DNA of 39,816 bases from Alphaproteobacteria bacterium (GCA_013289445.1 JABCZZ010000013.1:1-39816), one strand, 5' to 3'. Positions 9,062-18,192 are shown, counted from the stretch's first letter. Numbers and translations: made by a program. Notes: generated from the letters alone by a model not told the origin.

Positions 9062-9907
9062 ATGAGCCATGAAGACATACAGAAACTACGCGCAAGCATT
9101 GACGCCATTGACGACAGGATCATCGATCTGCTGAACGAACGTTCAGGTTACGTCAAACAGGTCGGCATGACCAAAAAGAAACGCGCGGCAGATGGCAAGG
9201 CCTTCATCCGCTCTGGTCGCGAGGCTGAACTTGTGCGCCGCATATACCGCAAGCTTGAGAGTGGCGTTTTCCCCCCGCAGGCAGCGGCGCAGATATGGCG
9301 GCTCATCATCTGTGCATCGTTGTCATTGGAATCACAACTTACCATCACCGCCTATGCGCCTGAGTCGCACTCGGAGATTTACGCACTCGCGCAGGATTAT
9401 TTCGGCAGCTTCACCTCTGTGGCCAAACAACCTACCGCCAAACGCGTGCTGGGTGACGTAATTGACGGCAAAGCCGAGGTAGGCGTGCTGCCGCTGCCTG
9501 ATGACACGCCTGAAGGCTCGTGGTGGCCAAGGATGCCCGAAGGGCTCAGGGTATTCGCCTGCCTGCCGTTTGTGCTGGCCAAGGGTGCAGAAATCAAAGC
9601 GCTTGCTGTGGCCAAGGTGGATCCTGAACCCACCGGCGACGATATCAGTTATGTAAGCCTTGAAACCGATATGGACGTAAGCCAAAGCCGGCTTAAAGCT
9701 GCTTTTGATAAGCAGAAACTTGAAGTGCATTGGCGTGCGGTGGAGAGTTTTGCGTCGGGCCATCGCGCTCATCTGGTTGAAATCAAGGGCTTCATTAGCC
9801 CGCAAGACAGCACCATGCGGGCTCTTACCAAGGAAATCGGCGCATCTCTGCTTGCCATCAACCCGATCGGTGCTTACGCTACTCCCCTCATTTATGCAAA
9901 AAAGTAA
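9062..9907 (+). CDS. Chorismate mutase with C-terminal prephenate dehydratase-like region
   Basis: A 281-residue protein. Residues 1-90 form an AroQ-type all-helical chorismate mutase (LRASIDAIDDRIIDLLNERS, then IRSGREAELVRRI), which converts chorismate to prephenate. Residues about 100-280 resemble the periplasmic-binding-like fold of prephenate dehydratase, but the catalytic Thr-Arg-Phe motif is not seen. Dehydratase activity is therefore doubtful and the segment may be regulatory. The gene is first in a run with hisC and a prephenate dehydrogenase, which ties it to tyrosine and phenylalanine synthesis. There is a 59 bp gap after mfd without a recognisable terminator. Confidence 0.85.
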   Translation: MSHEDIQKLRASIDAIDDRIIDLLNERSGYVKQVGMTKKKRAADGKAFIRSGREAELVRRIYRKLESGVFPPQAAAQIWRLIICASLSLESQLTITAYAPESHSEIYALAQDYFGSFTSVAKQPTAKRVLGDVIDGKAEVGVLPLPDDTPEGSWWPRMPEGLRVFACLPFVLAKGAEIKALAVAKVDPEPTGDDISYVSLETDMDVSQSRLKAAFDKQKLEVHWRAVESFASGHRAHLVEIKGFISPQDSTMRALTKEIGASLLAINPIGAYATPLIYAKK

Positions 9908-9911
9908 TCCC

Positions 9912-11027
9912 ATGTCGGCCCTGAAAAAACCTAACGCTTCCGCACTTCCTAAACCTAAACCGGGCATTCTGGATATCAGTCCGTATGTCGCCGGCAAATC
10001 CAAGACCAAGGATGCGGCCGCAAAAATCCTCAAGCTTTCTTCCAATGAAAGTTCGCTGGGCCCAAGCCCCAAGGCGCTCAAGGCCTACAGTGAACACGCC
10101 GCAAAGCTGCATCGCTATCCTGACAGCTCAGTGCTTGAGTTACGCAAGGCGATTGCCGCTGTGCACGGGCTGGATGCAGAGCGTATCGTCTGCGGGGCGG
10201 GTTCGGATGAGCTTATCGGCCTGCTCACCCATGCCTATGCGGGTGAAGGCGACGAAGTACTTTACAGCGAGCACGGCTTCCTAATGTATAAGATTTACGC
10301 TCAGGGCAGCGGTGCAACACCCGTGACCGCTGCAGAGAAAAATCTCACCGCTGATGTGAATGCGATTCTGGCCAAGGTGACACCCAAGACCCGCATCGTT
10401 TATCTTGCCAATCCCAATAACCCCACCGGATCGTATCTTGCTGCCTCCGAGCTTAAACGGCTGCACGATGGACTTCCTGGCGATGTCATTCTGGCCATTG
10501 ACAGCGCTTACGCTGAATTTGCCGATAAAGCCGACTATAGCTGCGGCAAGGAACTGGTGGATATGACGCAAAACACCGTAATGCTGCGTACCTTCTCCAA
10601 AATTTACGGACTGTCTTCGCTCAGGATCGGATGGGGATATTTTCCTGCCGCCATCGCCGATGTGCTTAACCGCGTACGCGGGCCATTCAACGTCTCAGGC
10701 GTCAGTATTGCAGTGGGCATCGCCGCTGTTGAGGATGTGGCGTACACCGAGCAGGTAAAAAAGCACAATAACATTTGGCTGGCATGGATGAGTGAAGAGC
10801 TCACCAAACTCGGCTTGCTTGTCCATCCTTCGATTGCCAATTTCCTGCTGGTGGAATTTACTTCACCGGGCAAAACTTCTGCTGCCGCCAATGTATTTCT
10901 TATGGATCGCGGTATCATTGCGCGCGAAGTGGTGAATTACGGCCTGCCCAAATGTTTAAGAATAACCATCGGCACGGAAGAAGAAAACCGCGCCGTAGTT
11001 GACGCGTTGCGTGCGTTTCTGGCATAG
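9912..11027 (+). CDS. hisC: Histidinol-phosphate / aromatic aminotransferase HisC
   Basis: A 371-residue fold-type I PLP aminotransferase. The NPNNPTGSYL substrate/PLP motif and the SKIYGLSSLRIGWGY motif carrying the Schiff-base lysine (K230) are clear. HisC converts imidazole-acetol phosphate to histidinol phosphate. Because it sits between chorismate mutase and prephenate dehydrogenase, it may equally transaminate aromatic keto acids, as reported for HisC-like enzymes in such clusters. The ATG at 9912 is 4 bp after the previous stop. An in-frame ATG at 9894 would extend it by six residues into the upstream gene. Confidence 0.92.
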   Translation: MSALKKPNASALPKPKPGILDISPYVAGKSKTKDAAAKILKLSSNESSLGPSPKALKAYSEHAAKLHRYPDSSVLELRKAIAAVHGLDAERIVCGAGSDELIGLLTHAYAGEGDEVLYSEHGFLMYKIYAQGSGATPVTAAEKNLTADVNAILAKVTPKTRIVYLANPNNPTGSYLAASELKRLHDGLPGDVILAIDSAYAEFADKADYSCGKELVDMTQNTVMLRTFSKIYGLSSLRIGWGYFPAAIADVLNRVRGPFNVSGVSIAVGIAAVEDVAYTEQVKKHNNIWLAWMSEELTKLGLLVHPSIANFLLVEFTSPGKTSAAANVFLMDRGIIAREVVNYGLPKCLRITIGTEEENRAVVDALRAFLA

Positions 11028-11056
11028 CGCATTTCATAGATTTCATACGTTGATTT

Positions 11057-12148
11057 ATGCAAAACCCGCTTTTTTCACATGTGGCGATTTTAGGCCTGGG
11101 TCTTATCGGCGCATCACTGGCAAAAACACTGGCCAGTAAAAAGCTAGGGACGACTATTTCCGTCTTCGATACCTCGCCTGAGGCCCAATTGTATGCTGCA
11201 GGTGCCGGGTGGAAAGCGGATTATGCCCATGCCGGGCAGGCGGTGGAAAATGCTGATTTGATTGTGTTTGCAGCGCCGCCTGCTGCTTTTGAAGCCCTGG
11301 CAAAAGACATCGCGCCATTCCTCAAGCAAGGCGCGGTGGTGATGGATGTTGCATCGGTAAAGCGTCACGCCGTCGCTACGATTGCCCCTCACCTTCCCGC
11401 CTATGTTGCCTTTGTACCCGCTCATCCGATTGCCGGCAGCGAAAAGACCGGCGCGGCTGCGAGTAGGGATGATCTGTTCAAAGGCAAACAGGTAATCCTT
11501 ACTCCTAAAAAACAAGACCTCAAAAGCGTCCCCGTCACAAGGATACGCACATTATGGGAAACGCTGGGCGCTAAAATCGAATATATGCCTGCAGAGCTGC
11601 ATGATCGCATTTATGCCTATGTCTCACATCTGCCGCAGGTCGTTTCTTTTGCTTCGGGCAAATGCCTGAAGGGAATACCTGCTGAGACGGATGAGACTTT
11701 TACACGTTTCATGCGGCTTACCCATTCGGATCCTGCATTATGGGCTGACATTTGCGTGCTTAACGCTGATTTCATTCGTGAAGCGCTCGCCGCCTTCACC
11801 AGTTTTGCCGGACAGATGACGGGGGAACTTTCACAAAGCCAAGAGGAGGGCAACGGTAACGGCCATATTGCGCCCCAGCTCCTGCCGATGATTGTGGCCA
11901 CCTGTCTTGTCGCCACGGCATCACTCCTGCAGGAAGATTCGGGCATTCACCCAGCGCATTTTGCCGGGGCAGGTTTTTCGGATATGGTATCACCCGCCAC
12001 CCAAGACCCGCATGCCGCTCTCGCCGCCATTTCAGAGCATCACCATCATATCGCCCATTTGCTGGCCAGCTTCCTGCGCATATTGCATGAAATGAGCGAC
12101 GCGCTCAGCGCAGGCGATAAAAACAAACTACAGAAATTATTCCGCTAG
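11057..12148 (+). CDS. tyrC: Prephenate/arogenate dehydrogenase (tyrosine branch)
   Basis: A 363-residue NAD(P)-dependent dehydrogenase converting prephenate or arogenate toward tyrosine. The Rossmann motif GLGLIGASLA is at residues 13-22. The substrate-binding segment VPAHPIAGSEKTGA follows at about 126-139, and the C-terminal dimerisation helices contain LPQVVSFA and HSDPALWAD. It is longer than the usual ~300 residues, with a Gly/Asn-rich insertion around QSQEEGNGNG. No ACT domain is obvious. The 3' end overlaps the convergent 132-residue gene by 4 bp. Whether the enzyme is TyrA-type (prephenate) or TyrC-type (cyclohexadienyl) is not decidable here. Confidence 0.9.
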   Translation: MQNPLFSHVAILGLGLIGASLAKTLASKKLGTTISVFDTSPEAQLYAAGAGWKADYAHAGQAVENADLIVFAAPPAAFEALAKDIAPFLKQGAVVMDVASVKRHAVATIAPHLPAYVAFVPAHPIAGSEKTGAAASRDDLFKGKQVILTPKKQDLKSVPVTRIRTLWETLGAKIEYMPAELHDRIYAYVSHLPQVVSFASGKCLKGIPAETDETFTRFMRLTHSDPALWADICVLNADFIREALAAFTSFAGQMTGELSQSQEEGNGNGHIAPQLLPMIVATCLVATASLLQEDSGIHPAHFAGAGFSDMVSPATQDPHAALAAISEHHHHIAHLLASFLRILHEMSDALSAGDKNKLQKLFR

Positions 12149-12543
12149 CTGACGACGTTGGAGCGGAAGGCTGCGAGTTCTTCGCCTTTGTTGGCGTAAC
12201 CCAGTTGGCGAAAATCAGGGCGGTAAAATGCCAACGGCGTGCCCTTGTTGCTAAAGATGCCGCGGATTTCGCCGTTGTAATCGATGGCAATGCGATTGCC
12301 GCGCATGTGGATGAGTGTATAGAGCGGATCCCGCGAAACCATTCCTTCCGTATAAAAATTGCGGGAAAGATCGAGGAATGCGTCAAAATCATACGTGCCG
12401 AAGGAGGTGCCAAACTTGCGGAAATTGGCTCCGAGAGCTGAATTTTCTGATGGCGTAGACATGCGGGAGAGAAGTGATTTTACTTCCCGGATTTCTTCAC
12501 TGACCCCCATGCGGAAATTCTTGAATGCCGTTTTGAGTGCCAT
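12145..12543 (-). CDS. Hypothetical protein, 132 residues
   Basis: An open frame from an ATG at 12543 with a strong ribosome site (AAGGGG, 6 nt spacing). The product is soluble, with a basic helical N-terminus (ALKTAFKNFRMGVSEEI), a Ser-rich linker, and a C-terminal half rich in aromatic and beta-type residues (GNRIAIDYNGEIRGIFSNKG). I do not recognise the family. It lies 76 bp downstream of tsaD on the same strand and ends tail to tail with tyrC. A CtrA-like box lies just upstream of its ribosome site. The N-terminal pattern could suit a small regulatory or assembly protein, but nothing supports a specific role. Confidence 0.75.
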   Translation of the reverse strand: MALKTAFKNFRMGVSEEIREVKSLLSRMSTPSENSALGANFRKFGTSFGTYDFDAFLDLSRNFYTEGMVSRDPLYTLIHMRGNRIAIDYNGEIRGIFSNKGTPLAFYRPDFRQLGYANKGEELAAFRSNVVS

Positions 12544-12556
12544 AGCTTTCCCCTTT

Positions 12557-12572
12557 TTAAAAATTTGTTAAC
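12557..12572. promoter_or_regulatory. Candidate CtrA-binding box (TTAA-N7-TTAAC)
   Basis: The plus strand reads TTAA-AAATTTG-TTAAC, an exact match to the TTAA-N7-TTAAC consensus of the alphaproteobacterial cell-cycle regulator CtrA. It sits between tsaD and the 132-residue gene, 14 bp upstream of the latter's start and abutting its ribosome site. Binding there would more likely repress than activate that gene. The tract is AT-rich, so a chance match is possible. Confidence 0.3.
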
Positions 12573-12619
12573 AGCTATTAAGCAAAAACTACAACATTCT
12601 TTTTCAAAAGACAAGAAGC

Positions 12620-13642
12620 TCACTGCATGAGAGGCCAGCGTGCCCTGGGTTCAGTATCAAGCGCCGAATATTGTCCGCGCTTCATCCATTCCACCCCTAC
12701 CCATGCAATCATCGCTGCATTGTCCGTACATAAATGCACAGGCGGTGCGATGAGCGTAAAGCCAAAAGGCGCTGCCGCCTTTTCAAGGCATGTGCGCACA
12801 TACTGATTGGCGGCGACACCACCTGCCACCACCAATGTCCGCGACGCATAGCGCACCGTAAAATCGGCAAAGGCATTGCGCATACGATCTTCAAGCACCT
12901 GACCAATGGCATATTGAAATGAGGCGCAGATATCGGCAATGTCCACATCCGACAGCGCGCCATCCACTGCAATTTCATCTGCCGCCAGCCGCACGGCCGT
13001 TTTTAATCCTGAAAAAGAAAAGTCACAGCCTTCGCGCCCCTTAAGCGGCAGCGGAAAAGTAAAGCGTTTCGGATTTCCCGTGCGCGCGCGCTTTTCCACT
13101 TCCGGCCCACCCGGATAAGGCAGCCCAATAATCTTGGCGGTCTTGTCGAACGCTTCGCCCATCGCAACGTCCAGAGTGCCCCCCATTTTACGGTATTTTC
13201 CGACATCCTCCACCGCCAGCACCTGACAATGTCCGCCAGAAGCCAGCAGGAGCAGGTAGGGAAATTCGACGGCATGGGTAAGCCGCGCCGTAAGCGCATG
13301 ACCTTCGAGATGATTGACGGCAATGAAAGGTTTGCCAAGCGCCGAGGCGATAGCCTTGCCCGTCATCGTGCCGACGATGACACCGCCGATGAGCCCCGGG
13401 CCAGTAGTAGCTGCCACGGCGTCAATGTCGCTCCATTGCAATTGTGCCTTTGCAAGGGCGTCGCCGACGATATCGTCCATATGCACGATATGTGAGCGCG
13501 CGGCAATTTCAGGTACGACGCCGCCATAAGGACGATGCGCGTCATGCTGCGAAAGCAGCACGTTTGACAAGATCGTGCGATCATCGCTGACGATCGCCGC
13601 CGCCGTCTCGTCGCAGCTCGATTCGATACCCAATACCTTCAT
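12620..13642 (-). CDS. tsaD: tRNA N6-adenosine threonylcarbamoyltransferase TsaD
   Basis: A 340-residue ASKHA-fold enzyme that, with TsaB and TsaE, transfers threonylcarbamoyl to A37 of ANN-decoding tRNAs. The metal-binding HxxxH is visible as H111-LEG-H115 in [13 protein letters not shown]. The nucleotide-binding segment [13 protein letters not shown] (about 79-91) and the C-terminal [12 protein letters not shown] segment are also clear. I use the ATG at 13642; a TTG two codons upstream is in frame. The gene is divergent from hemC with a 67 bp intergenic region. In many alphaproteobacteria gpsA follows tsaD; here an unknown gene does. Confidence 0.95.
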   Translation of the reverse strand: MKVLGIESSCDETAAAIVSDDRTILSNVLLSQHDAHRPYGGVVPEIAARSHIVHMDDIVGDALAKAQLQWSDIDAVAATTGPGLIGGVIVGTMTGKAIASALGKPFIAVNHLEGHALTARLTHAVEFPYLLLLASGGHCQVLAVEDVGKYRKMGGTLDVAMGEAFDKTAKIIGLPYPGGPEVEKRARTGNPKRFTFPLPLKGREGCDFSFSGLKTAVRLAADEIAVDGALSDVDIADICASFQYAIGQVLEDRMRNAFADFTVRYASRTLVVAGGVAANQYVRTCLEKAAAPFGFTLIAPPVHLCTDNAAMIAWVGVEWMKRGQYSALDTEPRARWPLMQ

Positions 13643-13709
13643 AATCAATGCATCTTAACGAATTTTGGGCTAGATAAAGCCGAAAACGGCGATTAGACAA
13701 GAATAATTG

Positions 13710-14624
13710 ATGACTCAACTTTCCCATATACGTATCGGCACCCGCAAAAGCCAGCTAGCGCTGGCACAGGCTGAACTCGTGCGCGCCCAACTCGCCACGG
13801 CCTTTCCTGGACTCGCCGTGGCAATCGTTCCGCTCATTACCAGCGGTGACAAAAATGCCGACCGCACACTTGCCGATATTGGCGGCAAAGCACTTTTCAC
13901 CAAGGAACTTGAAGAAGCGCTTTTGAGCGACAAGGTGGATATCGCCGTGCATTCGCTCAAGGATATGGAAAGCGTGCTGCCTGAGGGTCTGGCCATCGCT
14001 GCCGTTCTTGAACGCGAAGATCCGCATGACGCGCTTATTGCCAAGGATGCCTCCTCATTGGCTGGACTTGCCATAGGCGCGCGCATCGGCACGTCTTCGC
14101 CGCGAAGGGCAGCGCAGCTTAAAATCATGCGCCCGGATATACAGATTGTTCCCATGCGCGGCAATGTTCCCACGCGCATTGCCAAAGTCAGAAAAGGCGA
14201 GGTCGACGCCACATTGCTTGCGCTTGCGGGCCTGCGACGCATCGGCCTGCAAAAGGAAGCCTGCGAGATTATGGATACCCGGCATTTCCTGCCCGCTGCC
14301 GGCCAGGGGACGATTGCGATAGAATGCGTATCGGGCAGCAAAAGCGAAGTGATGCTGCAGCCACTTAATCATGCCGTGACCATGCACGCTACAATTGCCG
14401 AGCGCAGCCTGCTTGCCACACTGGGGGGTTCCTGCCGCACACCGATTGCCGCCTACGCACGCATGCAAGGGACATCGCTGCGGCTTGATACCATGCTCTT
14501 TACCCCCGACGGCGCATTTCACGTCAAAGCCATGCGCATCGGTGCCCCGGAAGATGCTCAGAAAATGGGCGAGGATGCGGCAAAGGAACTGCTGGCACAG
14601 GGCGGTAAGCGATGCCTGGCATGA
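13710..14624 (+). CDS. hemC: Porphobilinogen deaminase (hydroxymethylbilane synthase)
   Basis: A 304-residue enzyme that polymerises four porphobilinogens into hydroxymethylbilane in heme synthesis. Recognisable segments are RIGTRKSQLALAQAE at the N-terminus, SLKDMESVLPEGL, and GTSSPRRAAQLK. C242 in LGGSCRTPIAAYA is the attachment site for the dipyrromethane cofactor. The ATG at 13710 follows a TTG that is also in frame. It starts the operon hemC-hemD-mic60-hemY, and its stop overlaps the hemD start as ATGA. Confidence 0.96.
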   Translation: MTQLSHIRIGTRKSQLALAQAELVRAQLATAFPGLAVAIVPLITSGDKNADRTLADIGGKALFTKELEEALLSDKVDIAVHSLKDMESVLPEGLAIAAVLEREDPHDALIAKDASSLAGLAIGARIGTSSPRRAAQLKIMRPDIQIVPMRGNVPTRIAKVRKGEVDATLLALAGLRRIGLQKEACEIMDTRHFLPAAGQGTIAIECVSGSKSEVMLQPLNHAVTMHATIAERSLLATLGGSCRTPIAAYARMQGTSLRLDTMLFTPDGAFHVKAMRIGAPEDAQKMGEDAAKELLAQGGKRCLA

Positions 14625-15346
14625 AGACCATTGTCATCACCCGGCCTAAAGAAGACGCTGAGAAGATGGCCAAGCATCTTCAAAAATGCGGATTTAAAAC
14701 ATTGGTCGAGCCCATGCTCACCATCGAATCTATCAAAGCTCATGACAAAGCGCTTACGCAGGCGCTTCAAAAGAAGCCCGGCGTAATTCTTGTCACCAGC
14801 AGACACGCACTTGATTGCCTTGTACGTCTATCGGCTTCACAAAAAATACCCATGCTTGTGGTAGGAAAAGCCACGGCGCTCGAGGCAAAGAAACTTGGAT
14901 TTATTCACGTTGCCGTGGCCGGCGGCACGGTCGGGACACTGCTTACCTATGCCAAACAACATTATCCCGCCGGTGCGCGGTTGCTTTATCTGCGCGGCGA
15001 AGATGTCAGCGTGGATATCGCAGCAGAGCTCGCTTCGCGTTTTACGATCGATGAAATCATTCCTTACCGCGCGCGTGCCGCGCGTAGTTTTTCTACCTCG
15101 CTGCGCAAGGCCCTCACGCAAAAGAACGTGGATGCGGTGGTATTTTTCTCTCTGCGCACGGCAGAGACGTATGCCGCACTGGCAAAGCAATATTCCCTGA
15201 CAAAGCCACACCAGCAAGCACAAGCCATTACCATGAGCAAAGCCATCGCAAAAGGGCTTGGCAGCATGCGCTGGCGCAGTATACACATAGCGCTCAAGCC
15301 TACGCTTGAAAGCGTAATCAGTTCCATTAAACAGCACGTGTGCTGA
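14621..15346 (+). CDS. hemD: Uroporphyrinogen-III synthase
   Basis: A 241-residue protein of the HemD fold, which cyclises hydroxymethylbilane with inversion of ring D. The sequence is divergent, as is usual for HemD. It begins TIVITRPKEDAEKMAK, has VILVTSRHALDCL and LLYLRGEDVS, and shows the IIPYRARAARSFS segment typical of the inter-domain region. I chose the ATG at 14621 for its 4 bp ATGA overlap with hemC; an in-frame ATG at 14612 would add three residues. Position between hemC and mic60 supports the call strongly. Confidence 0.9.
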   Translation: MKTIVITRPKEDAEKMAKHLQKCGFKTLVEPMLTIESIKAHDKALTQALQKKPGVILVTSRHALDCLVRLSASQKIPMLVVGKATALEAKKLGFIHVAVAGGTVGTLLTYAKQHYPAGARLLYLRGEDVSVDIAAELASRFTIDEIIPYRARAARSFSTSLRKALTQKNVDAVVFFSLRTAETYAALAKQYSLTKPHQQAQAITMSKAIAKGLGSMRWRSIHIALKPTLESVISSIKQHVC

Positions 15347-15397
15347 TAGAGGAGCTGTGCTATATAGCCTTTGCCAACCCCACGAGGACATTTCTCT

Positions 15398-16339
15398 ATG
15401 GACGATACACCGCCTAAACCACGCTTCCGCTGGCTGCGCATTACCATCCTGTTTCTTCTGCTGATAGCCGCATTTGCAGGATACATGCAGTTCATCTCGC
15501 CACAATTTGCCGGCAGGCAGCAGGTCGGCGGGTCGCTGGATATGCTCGATGTGCGCATACAGGCACTCGACAGCACGGTGGCGCTGCAACAAAAACGCAT
15601 TGAGACGCTCGAGCAAAAACAAGGGGTCGCTGCGCCCACGGCACCCGGCAGCACACCCGCTCCTGCGGCCGCCCTGCCCGCTGCGGATGAAAACCGCATC
15701 GCGGCGCTTGAGAAAGAATTGGCTACGCTCAAGGCAACGCCGTTCTCCGGCGGCAATACCCAGCTCTATCAATCCATCCGCCTGCTTTCGGCATTTCATC
15801 GCCTGAGCGAAAAGGTTATGGCGGGAAAGCCTTTTGCAGCGGAACTCTCGGCCTTTGAAGATTTGGCGGGTGAAGAAGAAACCAAAACGCCCTCGGTTTC
15901 CACACTCTCCGGGTATGCGGAAACCGGCATCCCTACATTTGCCACTTTGCTCACCGCGTTTGATCAGGCAGTGGAGACCCTCAACATTGCCGATGCCACG
16001 CCTCCTGCGGGGGCAGGCGCATGGGAGCGTTTTGTCTACAATCTCACTCACCTCATCAGCGTGCGCAAAATAGACGAGGATCAGACCGGCAGCAGTGCCG
16101 AAGCCATCATCGGCCGTGCGGAGGCGCATCTTGACCGCGAAGAAATCGAGGCGGCGATGGCAGAAATCAAAACGCTGCCCGAAGCCTCGCGTGGTAATTT
16201 CGCCGCCTGGCTTGACGAAGCCCAGATCGCCACCGATGCGCCGGCGCTTGTCGACCAGATCGAGGAAGACGTCATGCAAAAAGCCTTCCACACTGAAGCT
16301 TCTACTACGGCGGCCGCAACTAAAGGACCGCAGCAGTAA
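15398..16339 (+). CDS. Mitofilin/Mic60-like inner membrane protein
   Basis: A 313-residue protein with a short cytoplasmic N-terminus rich in Pro and basic residues, and one membrane segment at about residues 14-33. A coiled-coil region follows (residues ~48-75 and ~100-120), with a Pro/Ala linker between, and then a helical C-terminal domain. This is the layout of the alphaproteobacterial homologue of mitochondrial Mic60, which in several alphaproteobacteria is encoded within the hem operon and shapes intracytoplasmic or envelope membranes. The ATG at 15398 has a GAGGA site about 10 nt upstream. The stop TAA overlaps the hemY ATG by one base. Confidence 0.85.
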   Translation: MDDTPPKPRFRWLRITILFLLLIAAFAGYMQFISPQFAGRQQVGGSLDMLDVRIQALDSTVALQQKRIETLEQKQGVAAPTAPGSTPAPAAALPAADENRIAALEKELATLKATPFSGGNTQLYQSIRLLSAFHRLSEKVMAGKPFAAELSAFEDLAGEEETKTPSVSTLSGYAETGIPTFATLLTAFDQAVETLNIADATPPAGAGAWERFVYNLTHLISVRKIDEDQTGSSAEAIIGRAEAHLDREEIEAAMAEIKTLPEASRGNFAAWLDEAQIATDAPALVDQIEEDVMQKAFHTEASTTAAATKGPQQ

Positions 16340-17616
16340 TGCTCAGGCTCATCTTTCTCCTGCTTTGTATTACGGGGCTTTCCCTTGCGCTCGCATGGAT
16401 AGCTGACGAGCCGGGCCGCGTCATCATCGACTGGGGCAATTATCACCTGGAAACCTCCCTTCTGGTGATTATCGCCTCTGTCGCCGCTTTGGCATTAGTC
16501 TGTGTCATCATTTACACCTTATTCTTTGCGCTTGTCCGCTCACCGCGCAGCTGGATGCGCTCACAACTTGCCCGCAAGCAGGCACTGGGGCTTAGCGCTC
16601 TTACCGATACATTTGCCGCTATTGCCACGCAGGATATCGCCGCCGCCCGCAAGCAGATTGCACGCGCACGCCAGTTGCTGCCGCATCAGCCCCTCACCCT
16701 CATGCTTGCGGCTCAGGTCGCACGTCTGGAAGGCAATGAAAGCCAGGCGCGCCTCTATCTTGAACAGATGCTCAAGGCCGAGGGCACCGAATTCATGGCC
16801 CTGCGCGGCTTCATCGAAAATGCAAGACGCAGTCATGATGATGATGCGGCGCTTAATTACGCGGAAAAAGCACTGGCGATAAAGCCGCAAGATAGCTGGC
16901 TGATAAAAACGCTCGTCGGGCTTTATGCACGCAAAGGCCGCTCGCAGGATGCATTGCGCCTTCTGGAAGTCTCTGCGCGCAAGCGGTATATCAGCAGGCA
17001 GGAATTTCGTGAGCTCGGTGCTTATGCGCTTTATGAAAATGCACTTACACTTAAAGAACAACGGCGCTGGGATTTTGCCATCGCGGTGCTCGAAGATACA
17101 TTGCGGCGCAAGCCTGACTTTGCTCCGGCATCGAGTCTCCTTGCTGAAGCGTATCTTAAGCAGAACGAAGGTAAACGCGCATTGAAGGCTCTGACCCATG
17201 CCTGGAAAATTGCACCGCATCCCTTGCTTACCGAAGCGCTCATGCGATGCATCGAGGCAAGCAAGGAACAGAAAAAGACTGCGGCAGCGATTGAGAAGCT
17301 GGCGGCACACCATCCCGAACATCGTGAAAGCCGTTTCCTGCTTGCCACGCTCGCCATCCAGCAACGTGATTTTGATCTTGCGCGCCGCCTGCTAAGACAT
17401 CTGGGGCAGAGTGAAGAAACCGTGCGTGTATGCGCAATGCTGGCAGAAATCGAGACGATGACTGAAAACCGCGAGCAGGCAGGCGAATGGTTAAAGCGTG
17501 CGGGCAAAGCGGCAAATGACCCTGCCTATAGTTGCGAGGCCTGCGAGCAGGTCACTGCGACATGGCATCTCACCTGCACCCATTGCGGCAGCGTCGCCAG
17601 CTATCACTGGAAATAA
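16339..17616 (+). CDS. hemY: HemY-type TPR membrane protein with C-terminal zinc ribbon
   Basis: A 425-residue protein of the HemY_N/TPR family found beside hemC and hemD. Two membrane segments at about residues 1-20 and 40-65 are followed by roughly ten TPR-like helical repeats. It ends in a four-Cys ribbon: C399xxC402 and C413xxC416, CEAC...CTHC, the rubredoxin-like knuckle typical of alphaproteobacterial HemY. Despite the name it is not protoporphyrinogen oxidase; its exact role is unsettled. It closes the hem operon and lies 3 bp from the convergent lipoprotein gene. Confidence 0.88.
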   Translation: MLRLIFLLLCITGLSLALAWIADEPGRVIIDWGNYHLETSLLVIIASVAALALVCVIIYTLFFALVRSPRSWMRSQLARKQALGLSALTDTFAAIATQDIAAARKQIARARQLLPHQPLTLMLAAQVARLEGNESQARLYLEQMLKAEGTEFMALRGFIENARRSHDDDAALNYAEKALAIKPQDSWLIKTLVGLYARKGRSQDALRLLEVSARKRYISRQEFRELGAYALYENALTLKEQRRWDFAIAVLEDTLRRKPDFAPASSLLAEAYLKQNEGKRALKALTHAWKIAPHPLLTEALMRCIEASKEQKKTAAAIEKLAAHHPEHRESRFLLATLAIQQRDFDLARRLLRHLGQSEETVRVCAMLAEIETMTENREQAGEWLKRAGKAANDPAYSCEACEQVTATWHLTCTHCGSVASYHWK

Positions 17617-17619
17617 GGT

Positions 17620-18099
17620 TTACTGGGGTTTATCCGGCACCAGCGTTTTAGGCTCAAGTTCCGCCGGATCGAATATGACTTCCTTAAGCTGCTTTTTATC
17701 AGGATCGGCAGGCGTTGCAGCAGCAGGCGGGCTGGTCTGCGGCACAGGCGGTTCCGCCTTGGGCGGACCAAAGTTGCTGGGTAGATTGCGTAGGTTCATA
17801 GTATAGCCGGTTTTACCCGACGGCTCCTGATAGCCTACCATGCGGAATTCCTCGCCGGGAAGCGGCTTGGAATAACAGATGATATCCTCATAGGTATGGT
17901 AGCAGTAGCGTTGCTGCGGTATGTCTTTTGGGGGGGGCTTTTTCGACTTGGAGGGCACATCCATGATATCGCGCAATTCATTCCAGCTGGCACTGGTCTC
18001 ATTACCCACCGTGTCCAACGCGCTGGAAGTCGTATCCTGCACCTTGGTGCAGGCCCCGCAGAGCATAAAAAACGCGGCAAAAATCGGTTTAAATCTCAT
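17620..18099 (-). CDS. Putative lipoprotein, Pro-rich C-terminus
   Basis: A 159-residue predicted secreted lipoprotein. A hydrophobic signal (residues 1-16) ends in LCGAC, so C17 is the likely lipidated Cys, although Cys at -3 is unusual for a lipobox. The middle holds QRYCYHTYEDIICYSKP, with a Cys pair that could form a disulfide. This pattern I associate with small lipoproteins of Rickettsiales and related alphaproteobacteria. The last 60 residues are Pro/Ala-rich and charged. The ATG at 18099 has an AGGAAGG site upstream. Function unknown; envelope location inferred. Confidence 0.8.
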   Translation of the reverse strand: MRFKPIFAAFFMLCGACTKVQDTTSSALDTVGNETSASWNELRDIMDVPSKSKKPPPKDIPQQRYCYHTYEDIICYSKPLPGEEFRMVGYQEPSGKTGYTMNLRNLPSNFGPPKAEPPVPQTSPPAAATPADPDKKQLKEVIFDPAELEPKTLVPDKPQ

Positions 18100-18192
18100 A
18101 ATTCATGGCCTTCCTGTCCTTAGCCCCAATATAGCGCATTTTTTCAGCAATAGTATTGAAATTTCCTGCAAAATAAAGTAGGGTGCTGCCCT

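Noticed and set aside
14837..16291. A 484-residue minus-strand frame across hemD and mic60
   Set aside because: It is antisense to two well-identified genes; its Arg/Cys/His-rich product has no recognisable domain.
16561..17364. A 267-residue minus-strand frame inside hemY
   Set aside because: Antisense shadow of a TPR gene with clear zinc ribbon and operon context.
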